64,000 bases of DNA from Lithodes maja (Eukaryota; Arthropoda; Malacostraca; Decapoda; Lithodidae), in assembly GCA_037953745.1 (NCBI GenBank), contig JBAKBP010010361.1, positions 1 through 64,000 of the forward strand, in the 5' to 3' direction. How positions within the stretch are numbered: position 1 is the stretch's first letter; every line of letters begins with the position of its first letter. The position numbers and the translations under genes are program-made. The notes under the pieces are model-generated. The model was not told the DNA's origin. It saw only the letters and a program-made list of their open reading frames with translations, and did no database searches. Positions 1 through 10,344 of this stretch are shown one piece after another.

Positions 1-1390
1 ATGCTTTTCCCACTTATTTTAGCACTCTTGAAGGTTCATATATACATCATATATGTAAAATAAAAGCATACCGAAAACAAATAATGCTCTATATTGTAAA
101 TATAACGAATTCTGTCAGAATCCAAGGCTAGAAATGCACAAATAACTACCCTAGCCCCTAGGTCTATTTAGCGCTTGTCAGGTTAAGCCTGTTGCAAGGA
201 ACTCCGACTCCCACGAATCTTTCCCAAACCGAAGAAAATTGTCTATTGATAGCCAGAATTAAATTGAAAAAAAACGCCATCATGCGGAAGGGGTTAAAAC
301 AATTCGCGTGAACCAGTACACATTCTGCCGTTAGTAGTCGAGTGAATAGACAAGTTTAATTAATGGTGTGAACTGCTTGCTTGTTTCCCTTGGCCGTGTT
401 TATCTCTCTGCCAGACGCGTGAAGTTCGTTGTAACCCTAGCCAGCAGCATGGATATAGAAATGTCTGTAATTACTAAATGTTTAAATTTTGCTCTTTCAG
501 TATCGGTGATGTCATTTTAGGTACATTTACACGTTCTTATGCAGCTTAGGAAGGATCTGTTGCAGCTAAAAGGATTGATTAACCCTCTCACGTTCTTGAC
601 GCAATTTTGAGCCTATTAGGGATACTTTAAATCCTTTCTTACCATCAGGGGTATTTAGAAACCCTTAGTTTAGTTACTTCAACCTCTGCAGTTGTCTTTG
701 AGTTAGCTGTGGGCAGAAAACTAATTTTGGAGAGGTAATTATAAGAGTGAGAGAACTCTATTTATTATTGCTAATCTGGCAACCTCTGCGTCATATGGTC
801 GTGAGAGGGTTAAGATAATGTGAAGCCTATTAATTGCTAGAGGCCATTCTAAGCTGATTAACACCTACTGTCCCAGCGATGGACGTTTGCCGTCAGTAAA
901 AAAGTCACTGGCCAGTACCAGCGACGTCCGACGTCCGTCAGTAATATGCGGTCCTTGTACTGAGCGGTACCTGGCACCATTACTTGTAAACACTGCTTTG
1001 ATACCTTGGCAACACTTCTCCGAGTGTTTCTAAAGTCCCACGGGCGAGCTGGCTGAGTACTCGTCCAGCTTTCGGGGTGAGAGTATGCTCTCTCTCGACT
1101 TAGAAGCCATTTTGGCCACAATGCATGTTACTGGAGGTTACATTTATAGTAATACCCTCGGGTACAGTAGGGGTTAAAAGAATCTAATAACAGCCAGAAT
1201 GAAATGCAAAGGACATCACTCGTACTGAAAGGTTTAAGCTGATTATATTTCATTGGTAGTGTGTTATTGAATGTTATTTTAAATTTAGTTTTTGTGTGAC
1301 CCCTTAATCCCTTCTCCAATGTATAATGAAAAGAAAGAAAGCCGTGATAAAACACGTGTGAGGTAGAGGTGAACGAACCAGACGTCAAGA
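1..1390. other. Non-coding stretch with MITE relics
   Basis: I find no convincing coding region here. Around 493-640 and 790-815 there are pieces resembling the TTAACCC-ended MITE family that is complete at 27827-28031: a 'tatcggtgatgtca' block, a 'gcagcttaggaaggatctg' block and 'ttaaccctctcac' ends. They are too decayed to bound. The open frames of 80-90 codons seen here have no recognisable domain. Confidence 0.5.
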
Positions 1391-1621
1391 ATGTTAAAAA
1401 AATTTATCTTCAAAGAATCCGCGACCTCTAAAATTGCAGTACTTCTGGATTCTGTCCTGTTTTATTCTTGTACTCTCTTTTGGAAACTTTTAGAGTCCTC
1501 TTTGTACTGTAGATTACTTTGCAAGGATGTAGTATTTGGGTGTACCGCCCGCCTTGTTTACACTACGCGGACGCTCGCGATCATGTTCCTGTCTATTTTG
1601 ACTGCCGTGGGATACAATTAA

Positions 1622-1720
1622 AATGTAAAACTTGCAAACTAAACAAACCAAAACTGGGACAAAGCCAATATAAAGGCAAAATAACTAATCAAAATCGCTG
1701 TGTGGAAACAACGCCTACTA
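1622..1720 (+). repeat. Dispersed repeat shared with 41405-41502
   Basis: The segment starting aaaacttgcaaactaaacaa and containing atcaaaatcgctgtgtggaa recurs at about 41405-41502 in the same orientation with scattered differences. Its class is unknown and I see no termini. Confidence 0.5.
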
Positions 1721-1800
1721 AAATAAAATTTATTAAATAAAAGAACACAATCCACTACATAGGGTGTACATTACTACATGAGCAAGTTAAAAGGTTGAGG

Positions 1801-1842
1801 TTTTTTTTTTGCCCCCCCCCCCATACCCCCCCCCCCCCCATG
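1801..1842. repeat. Poly-T / poly-C simple tract
   Basis: A run of T is followed by two runs of C separated by 'ata'. It lies in the spacer of the foldback element. Confidence 0.9.
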
Positions 1843-2169
1843 ACTACTTGTCATCATCATATATATTACAAGCAGGGGGCAAATAACAGAAACAAATAGC
1901 CGTCAAAATAGACGGGAACTTAACCGCGAGCGATCGACCTATGTAAACATGACGACCATATGCCCGGATACTACATCCTTCCTGATTACTTTATATTGAC
2001 AGTAATTTGAGTACATTCACACAACTATACATATCTCTGCTTCCTTTTAAGTCTTCTGAAAGAGTGCATGAAACTAATGCTGTAGTTTTGTCTAAATTTT
2101 GGTTTTGGGAACTTATCGTAGGATCTACTAACAGGCGTTTGGGCATGTGGCAATCCTTGTGCTTATTAT

Positions 2170-2385
2170 AACTGTACCCTGTTTCAAATACCTAGGCCAG
2201 ATATCGTGAACCCTACCCTCTGTAACTCAAGAAGGGCTAGAGCAAACGGGCTGTAAATCTCCACACCCATGTCCTGGCCGACCCTTCCCAAATGGTAGAC
2301 ATATTAGCTGGATTACTCTAGTCGTTTGAGAGTTACGGAGGCTTATGTTCAAGAGTTTTGGCCTACTTATTTGAGCTTAAGTAGA
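2170..2385 (+). repeat. Dispersed repeat (family also at 23786-23990 and 27000-27115)
   Basis: A block of about 200 bp starts with tgtaccctgtttcaaata and contains gggctgtaaat, cttcccaaatggtagacat and ttcaagagttttggccta. It recurs at 23786-23990 (plus) and partly at 27000-27115 (minus). The copies are diverged, which suggests an old interspersed element. No coding capacity or clear terminal repeats are visible. Confidence 0.65.
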
Positions 2386-2463
2386 CTTGTTGACTTTGCA
2401 AAAAGAAAAAAAAATAACTTAATAAGATTTCATTGATTTAATATGATTATTGTACCTGTTTAT

Positions 2464-2790
2464 TTAAGGGGAGATCTCCACTTGAGGGATTTTTTTTCTG
2501 GACCCCTTTCTCCCTCATGTTTAGCCCCATTGCTTTTGATATTATAAAACGTTTGCCCCATTAGTTTAGCGATTTTAAGAACTTTCACCCCATATTAAGA
2601 CCTTTCGTGCCATTCAGGTGTCGATTTTATCCTGGCGAGCGATAGCGAGCCTGTAATTTAAGAGGAACCGGCCTTCGGCCGGGACATTTTTCTACCGAAA
2701 AATGTACAAATTTATCTTGAAAGGGACTCAAGGGGGTGTAATTTTAAGCTTGATGGAGGTCTAGGGAACAAACTAAATACCTCCCCTTAA
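2464..2790 (+). mobile_element. TTAA-type MITE, family A
   Basis: The element is bounded on both sides by TTAA, reading TTAAGGGGAG at the left and CTCCCCTTAA at the right. That fits a TTAA target duplication of the piggyBac type. Internal features shared with all family members are about four degenerate 32-bp units (CCCCATT, then ATTTTAAGA), a gcgagcgatagcgagcc box, a GC-rich hairpin around ggccttcggcc, and a second hairpin atttttc-tacc-gaaaaat. It is non-coding. The superfamily is inferred only from the target site. Confidence 0.75.
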
Positions 2791-2847
2791 ATATTACTCT
2801 TTAGTATTAAATGCTTTTATAAATTGGGTGGGCATTCATTGTTCACT

Positions 2848-3184
2848 TTAAGGGCAGATCTCCACTTGAGGGATTTTTTTTCTGGACCCCTTTCTCCCTC
2901 ATGTTTAGCCCCATTGCTTTTGAGATTTTAAGACGTTCGCCCCATTAGTTTGGCGATTTTAAGAACTTTTGCCCCATTTCCGTCAATTTTAAGACCTTTC
3001 GTGCCATTTAGGTGTCGATTTTATCCTGGCGAGCGATAGCGAGCCTGTAATTTAAGAGGAACCAGCTTTCAGCCGGGACATTTTTCTACCGAAAAATGTA
3101 CAAATTTATCTTGAAAGGGGCTCAAGGGGGTGTAATCTTAAGCTTGATGGAGGTCTAGAGACCAAACTAAATACCTCCCCTTAA
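2848..3184 (+). mobile_element. TTAA-type MITE, family A
   Basis: This second family A copy lies 57 bp after the first and is almost collinear with it, with TTAA at both ends and the same twin-hairpin core. Adjacent same-strand copies suggest a preference for similar targets or an ancestral tandem. Confidence 0.75.
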
Positions 3185-3411
3185 TGCACGATATATTACA
3201 TTAGAGGGGTTTTAGAGACAATTTATTTCTCTATGGCACTAAAGCCAATTCTTAGTCATATATTTCATACCTGGGGTAGTAATGTTTAATTCTGGAACTA
3301 TCTATTACTTATCTAGGCTATACTTTGGTCACTGAATAGACAAAGATGTCTCCAATTGTTTATATAAGAAGACTGAAGAAGAAAATACTATAACTATCTT
3401 CTTTTTAATGT

Positions 3412-3791
3412 AGTCATTGCCCTCTATTCCTGTAAGAGCGTAGAAGAGAGGACGAGTGTGTTGGTGTGACGTCGCGATGTGGTGACGTCACAGGAAGGCG
3501 CGCAATGTGACGGGCCCACGCCGACGCCCACACCGACGGCGACAATGTGGCGGGGGTTGGCGGATCCGCGCGCTTCAACAACGGAAGCGAGTGAGTGAGG
3601 TTGTGCGACACTGGAACTATGCTCTGCTACCAGTGTCGCACAACCTCACTCACTCGCTTCCGTTGTTGAAGTGCGCGGGTCCGCCAACCTCCGCCACATC
3701 GTCGGCGTCGGTTTGAGCCCGTCACATTGCGCGCCTTCCCATGACGTCACCGCATCGCGACGTCAAACCTACACACACCAACAGTCATTGC
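3412..3791. mobile_element. GC-rich foldback hairpin flanked by a 9-bp direct repeat
   Basis: Two arms of about 150 bp (roughly 3450-3612 and 3629-3782) are reverse complements with few mismatches, around a loop of under 20 bp. The flanks carry a 9-bp direct repeat, AGTCATTGC, at 3412-3420 and 3783-3791. A 9-bp duplication is typical of Mutator-like elements, many of which have long-TIR foldback derivatives. About 30 bp at the left end have no partner in the right arm, so the left terminus may be altered. Open frames on both strands are by-products of the palindrome. Confidence 0.65.
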
Positions 3792-4045
3792 ATAATTGAT
3801 CATTTAGTGCCATATTTTATTAATACTTTTGTCAATACAGTAAATCCGTAGTAAAGTTGGGAAAAAGTAACCTCTTTGAATAATTTATTATTTATTACCA
3901 TAGTTTCTTACTTAACCCTTTTCACAATAAGCTGTTAACTTGGGAGAAATAAAATTCTTCGTCTATCAATAATGGACACAGTATAGTCATAATTATTAAT
4001 TCTCTGACAATCATCTTAACCGTGCTCTTTCCTCTTACCCTCCAG

Positions 4046-5596
4046 ATGGCTTCCTTGTCACACTCACTCAACTTGGGGCCTGCACCTAGTCACTTGATCC
4101 AAACCTCCCTAGCTTCTTCCGGTCCCGCGGCCCCGAGGAACACCTCACTGCTGCTGCGTAGAAAATCACGAATACCGCGAATCCTAACCCCTACTAAGCC
4201 TACCCCCAAACCCCACACGGTAGAATCTAAGCCTCCCCCTCCTCCCAAGCCTCTGAAATTGACCAGATTGTTTATGAGGGCCCCTGTACAAACTCCCAAG
4301 CCAGTCCCAAGGAACGAGGGCCCGCGATATCACAAGCCACAGAGATTGCTACCCACGCCACCACACTCTGTAGAATCCAAGCCCACGTCACACTATGTAG
4401 AGCCCAAGTCCATGCCACACTATGTAGAATCCAAGCATACGTCACACTATGTAGAGCCCAAGTCCATGCCACACTATGTAGAGCCCAAGCATACGTCACG
4501 CTATGTAGAGCCCAAGTCCATGCCACAATATGTAGAATCCAAGCATACGTCACACTATGTAGAGCCCAAGTCCATGCCACACTCTGTAGAATCCAAGCAT
4601 ACGTCACACTATGTAGAGCCCAAGTCCATGCCACACTCTGTAGAATCCAAGCCCACGTCACACTATGTAGAGCCCAAGTCCATGCCACACTATGTAGAAT
4701 CCAAGCATACGTCACACTATGTAGAGCCCAAGTCCATGCCACACTATGTAGAGCCCAAGCATACGTCACGCTATGTAGAGCCCAAGTCCATGCCACAATA
4801 TGTAGAATCCAAGCATACGTCACACTATGTAGAGCCCAAGTCCATGCCACACTCTGTAGAATCCAAGCATACGTCACACTATTTAGAGCCCAAGTCCATG
4901 CCACACTCTGTAGAATCCAAGCATACGTCACACTATGTAGAGCCCAAGTCCATGCCACAATATGTAGAATCCAAGTCTACGTCACACTATGTAGAGCCCA
5001 AGCTTACGCCACTGTCTATAGAGGTTAATTACGCGCCACACAAGTTCAAGCCCACATCCTTCTCCCTGGAGGTTAACCCCACACCCCCACCTCCACACCA
5101 CGTAGCGGCCAAGCCCGCCTCACACTATGTAGATCACAACCCCATGCCACACCATGTAGCGACCAAGCCCGCATCACATTATGTAGAGCACAACCCCACA
5201 CCACACCATGTGGCAACTAAGCCCGCATCACACTTTGTAGAGCACAACCCCACGCCACACCATGTTGCAACTAAGCCTGCATCACATTATGTAGAGCACA
5301 ACCCCACGCCACACCATGTGGCGACTAAGCCCGCATCACACTTTGTAGAGCACAACCCCACGCCACACCATGTAGCGACTAAGCCCGCATCACACTATCA
5401 CAACCTCACACCACACCCAGTAAAAGCTAACCCCACGACGCTCCCCGTAGAATCTAATCCCACGCCAATCTCTGTAGCGACTAGGCCCACACCAGAGCTT
5501 AGGCAGACTCACACCACCACAACACCCCTTCCGAGTGTTCCCATGCCGCTGGTGTCCTCCACTCCATCAAAGACCACTGGCAGAAAGGTTGAATAA
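4046..5596 (+). CDS. Proline-rich tandem-repeat protein, unknown function
   Basis: A single open exon encodes about 516 residues from the ATG at 4046, which directly follows a splice-acceptor-like pyrimidine tract ending in CAG. The frame stays open to a GTG at 4022, but the acceptor suggests the exon starts near 4046. Residues 1-110 are basic and proline-rich. Two repeat blocks follow, both with 18-residue (54-bp) units: the first alternates HYVEPKSMP and VESKHTS, the second VATKPASHYVEHNPTPHH. At the DNA level 4381-4650 is duplicated as 4651-4920 with very few changes. No signal peptide, membrane segment or known domain is visible. It could be an exon of a host gene, a repeat-derived open frame, or part of an unrecognised element. 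The TAA stop is at 5594-5596. Confidence 0.45.
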   Translation: MASLSHSLNLGPAPSHLIQTSLASSGPAAPRNTSLLLRRKSRIPRILTPTKPTPKPHTVESKPPPPPKPLKLTRLFMRAPVQTPKPVPRNEGPRYHKPQRLLPTPPHSVESKPTSHYVEPKSMPHYVESKHTSHYVEPKSMPHYVEPKHTSRYVEPKSMPQYVESKHTSHYVEPKSMPHSVESKHTSHYVEPKSMPHSVESKPTSHYVEPKSMPHYVESKHTSHYVEPKSMPHYVEPKHTSRYVEPKSMPQYVESKHTSHYVEPKSMPHSVESKHTSHYLEPKSMPHSVESKHTSHYVEPKSMPQYVESKSTSHYVEPKLTPLSIEVNYAPHKFKPTSFSLEVNPTPPPPHHVAAKPASHYVDHNPMPHHVATKPASHYVEHNPTPHHVATKPASHFVEHNPTPHHVATKPASHYVEHNPTPHHVATKPASHFVEHNPTPHHVATKPASHYHNLTPHPVKANPTTLPVESNPTPISVATRPTPELRQTHTTTTPLPSVPMPLVSSTPSKTTGRKVE

Positions 5597-5699
5597 TTAT
5601 TATATTCTATTGTGCTTCGTAGTTCTAGTTAGCTGCTGAAGAAATAACTTTGTGTAATATGGTTTGTTTTTTAATTTCTAGGATACAGTACTTTAGTTT

Positions 5700-5929
5700 A
5701 TTGTTGTATTAGACTTGTACCTTTCAAGGACGGCGACGTCCTTTTCATTATTGTCCGACAATTATTAGACTATTGTATTCAGCTTAGGACGGACGTGTAT
5801 CAATTAAGAGGCTACAGACTGTCTCAATTAACCCTTTTAACTAACACAGATCCTTCCTAAGCTGCATATAATCGTTTAAATATAGCTACAATAAAATTCA
5901 AATGACGTCGCCGGTAAAGAAGGGGTTAA
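5700..5929. mobile_element. TTAACCC-ended MITE (family C), diverged copy
   Basis: The right end reads gacgtcgccggtaaagaagg then GGTTAA at 5924-5929, matching the right end of the complete copy at 27827-28031. The left end is degraded near 5700-5720 (ggcgacgtcc). The interior holds the family's inverted pair around gcagct and atcgt. It is non-coding. Confidence 0.55.
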
Positions 5930-6189
5930 CAGTTGGAGCCGCAAAAATCGACATCTTACAGAAATGCAATAATAACGTAGGTTTCTATCGGATACAGAAC
6001 ATGCTGAACTTTATTATAATCTATATTTATATATACACACTACACACGTATTTTAGCTGGTAATTCGGCTAAATATCTACGTCTAAAAACCCCAGCTTAC
6101 TTATAGCCCAAAACTCGTCAGTGATCAATTTTGAGTTACGTTGATTTCAAATTTATCCTGGAGAATATTATCCATAACTTGTATTTGTG
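5930..6189. other. Short non-coding spacer
   Basis: AT-rich sequence in which I recognise no gene or repeat. Confidence 0.4.
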
Positions 6190-7745
6190 TTAAGATTTTT
6201 TTTTTCTGGACCCCATTCTCCCTCCTATTTAATCCATAAGTTACGAGAATTATAGGCCCCATTAGTTTGATGGTTTTAAGATATTTTGACCTGTTTCTTT
6301 GTCAATTTCCTTTTTTTATAGAGACAATGAACGGAGGAAGGAAAAACACAGATAAAACAAAAAGGTCCATGTGCCTAAAGGCATCCTCCATTCATAAAAT
6401 GTTTGTAACAACTGGATTTAAACATTTGTAGATTGTAAGTTTGTGGAAAGCAATTCGAGGGAAGTGAATTCCAAAGAGTAGTAGCTCTGGGGATAAATGA
6501 ATTCTGATAAGCAGAAGTTCTGCATTGTGGAGGAGAAAGTGTAAATTCATGGGCGCTCTCAGCTGCCCTAGTTCTACGGGGAAAGATGTGGAGAGGCGGC
6601 ACAATTGAAGCAAGTTCCTCGGAACAATTGCTGTGAAAATATCTGTAGAATAATGCAAGGGATGCAACGTTTCTTCGTATGGATAATGTAGGAAGGTCCT
6701 GTGTGATTGCAGGGTTATTGATTAATCTAATAGCTTTATTTTGAATTTTGTCCAACTGCCTCAATGCAACCACCTCCACTTCCACCCCACAGAGGTGAAC
6801 AGTAATCCATCTGAGAACACACATGACTTTTATATATCACGGCCAACTGCTCGTCAGTGAAGAATTCTCGAACTCTGTACAGGAGTCCCAGTTTTTTAGA
6901 GGCATTCTTAGCAATGCTTCTAACATAATGTGTCCAGCTCAAGTTAGTAGTTAATGTTACACCGAGAATGTCAATACTAGGGGAAGTGGGAATATTTACA
7001 TCATTAAAAAATATATGGGAGTCGGTGAGATTCTGTCGGTTAGAAAATTGAATGTACTTGGTTTTCTGTGCATTAAAGGAAACTAGATTCTCTTGTCCCC
7101 ATCCATTAATTCTAGAAAGGTCCTGGTTCAGAGAAATTGCAGTGTTTATTTTTGAATTTATAAGATCGGGTTGGGTGAAAGAATTGGTAAATGTGAAGGA
7201 ACTGGAGTGTTGAGTCATCTGCGTAGGAATGTATTGGATTATGAGTGGTAGATATGAGATCATTGATATGAATGAGGAACAGAATTGGGGCCAAAACTGA
7301 TCCCTGGGGAACACCAGCATGTATTGAGTTAAATTGAGAATAAAGGCCATCTACCATTACACGTATTTTTCTGTTATGAAGATAAGAAGAAATTAGTGGA
7401 ACTAATGATGCAAGGCCGTAGTGTGACATCTTCGACAATAAGGATTGATGCCAGACTCTATCAAATGCCTTTGATATATCCAGTGCTATTGTATGTGTTT
7501 CACCATGTTGGTCTGTAGCTTGGTTGATTTGATGCGTAAGAAGGCAAAGCATGTCTGCTAAGATCTTTCATGACATATAGCTGTCGACTTTTTTAGATAG
7601 CTGGCCTGCAATTTAGGAGTTTGGCCGGGACATTTTTCTAGCAAGAAATGCACAAATTTGTCTCTAAAGTGGGTATTGAGGGTGTTATTTCTAAGCTTGA
7701 TAGAGGTCTAATGAACAAACTAAGACTAAACAAACTTAACAACCA
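6190..7745 (+). mobile_element. Family A MITE split by a LINE insertion
   Basis: The left half (about 6190-6310: TTAAG, then tttttctggacccc, ggccccattagtttg and a tgtcaattt box) and the right half (about 7575-7745: cctgcaattta, the gccgggacatttttc hairpin, gcttgatagaggtctaatga) together rebuild a family A element. The sequence between them is a minus-strand LINE. The MITE therefore predates the LINE. The junction sequence is slightly eroded. Confidence 0.6.
6312..7560 (-). pseudogene. 5'-truncated, frameshifted LINE reverse transcriptase
   Basis: Read on the minus strand, three overlapping frames carry successive parts of a jockey/CR1-group reverse transcriptase. 7552 to about 7180 has the ALDISKAFDRVWH motif, the GVPQGSVLAP motif and the SYADD catalytic box. 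About 7230-6770 has the thumb-like region with ILGVTL and the YCSPLWGG motif. About 6790-6375 has the C-terminal IRRNVASLALFYRY region. At least two frameshifts separate them, so it is dead. The 5' end with endonuclease and any ORF1 is missing. A short A-rich tail lies near 6312. It sits inside a family A MITE. Confidence 0.8.
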
Positions 7746-7847
7746 GCGGTATTTCATTACCATCGTGACTATATATTTGATTTATGATACCCGTCGACAC
7801 GACTTGTGAATGTGATTGTGTACATTGATATTTTTGTAGTGTGAACA

Positions 7848-7925
7848 TACATACATACTGTACATACATACATACATACACACATACACACATATACACA
7901 TACATGCATACATACATACATAAAC
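7848..7925. repeat. (CATA)n-rich microsatellite
   Basis: Imperfect run of catacata and cacatacaca units. Open frames through it on both strands are artefacts of the repeat. Confidence 0.9.
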
Positions 7926-8246
7926 AAAATATATTCTTATGTACCATTCGCTATGTTTTTACTTTTTCCATATTTCGTTCTTCCCCTTCTTCTATGTTTG
8001 ACACGTTCTTTCCTTCTGTCTGTCTGTCTGTGGTTCAGGCGTTCCCTCCTTCATTGTTTCCTTGGTACTGGATTGTTACAAGGTTGATACAGTACCCCCT
8101 CTCTCTCACTCTCCCCCACACTGTATTGTCCGCCTCTCTGTTATTACCCGTCACTCTATCTTATCCCACTACTGAGGAAACTGGCTGGCAACCTGCATCA
8201 TGCTCTCTCCTGTGCATTGCTACCCTGTACGCCAGTGCAACTTTGC
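7926..8246. other. Non-coding spacer
   Basis: Pyrimidine-rich sequence with a short (TCTG)n run near 8017-8032. A long open frame crosses it but has no recognisable domain and continues into a MITE. Confidence 0.4.
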
Positions 8247-8576
8247 TTAAGGGGAGATTTACACTTGAGGCATTTTTTTTCTGGACTCCTTTTCCCCACA
8301 TGGTTAGCCCCATTGATTTTGATATTTTTAGACTTTCTTCCCATTAGTTTGGCGATTTTAAGAACCTTCGTCCCATTTCTGTCAAATTTAAGGCCTTTCG
8401 TGCCATTTAGGTGTCGATTTTTCCTGGCGAGCGATAGCGAGCCTGTATAGAGGAACCGGCCTTTGGCCGGGAAATTTGTCTACCGAAAAATTTACACATT
8501 TCTCTTGAAAGGGGTCTTGGGTTGTAATTTTAAGATTGATGGAGGTCTAGCGAACAAACTAAAAACCTCCCCTTAA
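8247..8576 (+). mobile_element. TTAA-type MITE, family A
   Basis: TTAAGGGGAG at the left and CCTCCCCTTAA at the right, with the four-fold CCCCATT/ATTTTAAG units, the gcgagcgatagcgagcc box and both hairpins. TTAA is present on both sides. Confidence 0.75.
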
Positions 8577-8709
8577 AATGACGAGCACAAATAGTTCCCA
8601 GTACATGTTTGACCTCGTTTGGTGGTAGACATATTAGGTGTACGTATGACATGCTACTTAAACCACACTGTCACAAATTAGCTAGCAGTTGTAAGTTGGG
8701 GACTTCTAC

Positions 8710-9058
8710 TTAAGGGGAGGCAGACCGTTTTTCTGGACCCCTTTCTCCCTAATGTTTAGCCCCACTAGTTTTGAGATTATAAGACGTTCGGCCCATTACT
8801 TTGGCGATTTTAACACCTTTCGCCCCATTTAGTAAGACCTTTCGTGCCATTTAGGTGTCGATTATTTCCTGGCGACGATAGCGAGCCTGCAATTTTAAGA
8901 GGAACCGGCCTCGGCCGGGAATTTTTTCTACCGAAAAATGTACAAATTCATATTGAAGGGGGTGTTTTTCTAAGCTTGATGGAGGTCTAGGGAGAAAATT
9001 AAAAAAATATATGAACAAATGAATTAATAGACCAAACAAACGGCCAGTCTTCCCCTAA
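8710..9058 (+). mobile_element. TTAA-type MITE, family A (subfamily with a longer TIR)
   Basis: The left end, TTAAGGGGAGGCAGACCG, pairs with the right-end motif cggccagtcttcccctaa, so this copy has a longer terminal inverted repeat than the 2464 copy. The right TTAA has decayed to CTAA. The core hairpins are conserved. Confidence 0.65.
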
Positions 9059-9198
9059 TTGTTGTATTGCATAATTATGTAGATTTCCTTCGCTTATTCG
9101 GCAAACACGAGTGCCAACGATGGGTGATCACGACTCACAAATACATGCATAATTGTCATGTGTGCCTTCCATAATAAATGCATGATGCCAGGTGAATT

Positions 9199-9549
9199 TT
9201 AAGGCGGATGGTTCACTTTTTGGTAGATTTTTTAATTTATTTATTATGTATTTTAGTGTCCTCCCTAGACCTCCATCAAACTTAAAAAAGCATCCATCAG
9301 ATCCCCCTTGTAGATTAATTTGTACATTTTTCGGTAGAAAAATGTCCCGGCCGAAGGCCGATTAATCTTAAGATTACAGGCTCGCTATCGCTCGCCAGGA
9401 AAAAATCGACACCTAAATGGCACGAAAGGTCTTAAAATTGACAACGAAATGGGCAAAAGGTAATGGTCCGGAAGTCATAAAATCTGAAAACTATTGGGGG
9501 TAAGCATGAGGAAGAAGGGTGACCAGAAAAACAGCCCATGTCCCCTTAA
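9199..9549 (-). mobile_element. TTAA-type MITE, family A, inverted copy
   Basis: Reverse-orientation copy with TTAA at 9199-9202 and 9546-9549. The box appears as its complement (ggctcgctatcgctcgcc), followed by the CCCCATT-type units on the minus strand. Confidence 0.7.
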
Positions 9550-9599
9550 GCAGATTCTCTACTGACATGTGTTCCTTCGGAGGAAATATAATGCCTAAA

Positions 9600-9800
9600 T
9601 ATTGACCATTCGTGGATTATATTTAACCCTTTGAAGAATATGACGCATTTTGACAGTATATTTTGGCTATCATGAGACGCTTGTACACAGTTTAAGAAGG
9701 GTCTGTGGGAATTATAAGACGCTTGTACACAGTTTAAGAAGGGTCTGTGGGAATTATAAGGGTAAAGGCTAACTCAATTAACCCTCTCACTTCCCTATGC
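9600..9800. mobile_element. Family C MITE relic with internal 42-bp duplication
   Basis: Sequence resembling the TTAACCC family (ttaaccctttgaagaatatg at the left, ttaaccctctcact at the right). A 42-bp unit beginning gacgcttgtacacagtttaa is exactly repeated head to tail at 9676-9717 and 9718-9759. Confidence 0.55.
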
Positions 9801-9959
9801 CCTTCCAAATATAAATAACATCTTCTAATAATGGCCGGATAACAGAAATATTACCACGTAGAGATATTGCAGTTTCATATTTGTCTATTATGCATCAACA
9901 AATCCGTTGCTAAGGGACACAATTTACCGTCCGCTGAAAACGAACAGGCTATAGTTAAC

Positions 9960-10344
9960 TTAAGGGGTTTACCGTTTTTTTTTTTATCTTGTTCTCCTTT
10001 TCTCTCTTTCCCTGGCTTGTATCCATTCGGCCCCATTCAGCCAACTGTTTTAAGAAGTTTATCCCCATCCAGGTGTCGATTTCTTCCTGGCGAGCGATAG
10101 CGAGCCAACATTGTATGGAGAAATCCGGCTTCGCCGGAGAAATTTTTCTATCAAAAAATTTACAAATCTAGCTTGCTGTCAAAACAAAAATATAGATATG
10201 CTGGCTCGCTACCTCTCGCCAGGAAAATATTGACACCTGGATGGGGTAAATGTCTTAAAACAGTAGGCTGAATGGGGCCGAATGGGTACAAGCCAAAGAG
10301 AGAGGGAGAGAAAGATAAAACAAAAACGAGGTGGGCTCCCTTAA
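9960..10344. mobile_element. TTAA-type foldback MITE, family B
   Basis: TTAA at 9960-9963 and 10341-10344. The two halves are inverted repeats of about 170 bp: the left arm holds ggcttgtatccattcggccc and a gcgagcgatagcgagcc box, and the right arm holds their complements. The centre has the hairpins ccggcttcgccgg and a palindromic aaatttttc-tatc-gaaaaattt. It is non-coding and directly precedes the I-group LINE. Confidence 0.75.

Larger units (their letters stand above)
1491..1996. repeat. Decayed foldback element with about 110-bp inverted arms
   Basis: The arm near 1495-1615 (ggatgtagtatttgggtgta, then gtctattttgactgc) is matched in reverse complement by 1885-1995, with substitutions and small indels. 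The spacer holds an A-rich tract and a poly-T/poly-C run. This is the shape of an old foldback or long-TIR MITE. No target-site duplication could be fixed. Short open frames across the left arm are by-products of the repeat. Confidence 0.55.

Noticed and set aside
4272..4958. 228-codon minus-strand open frame rich in AWTWALHSVTYAWI repeats
   Set aside because: It is the antisense shadow of the 54-bp repeat array; a repeat length divisible by three keeps several frames open. The plus-strand frame has an acceptor-linked ATG and longer non-repeat flanks.
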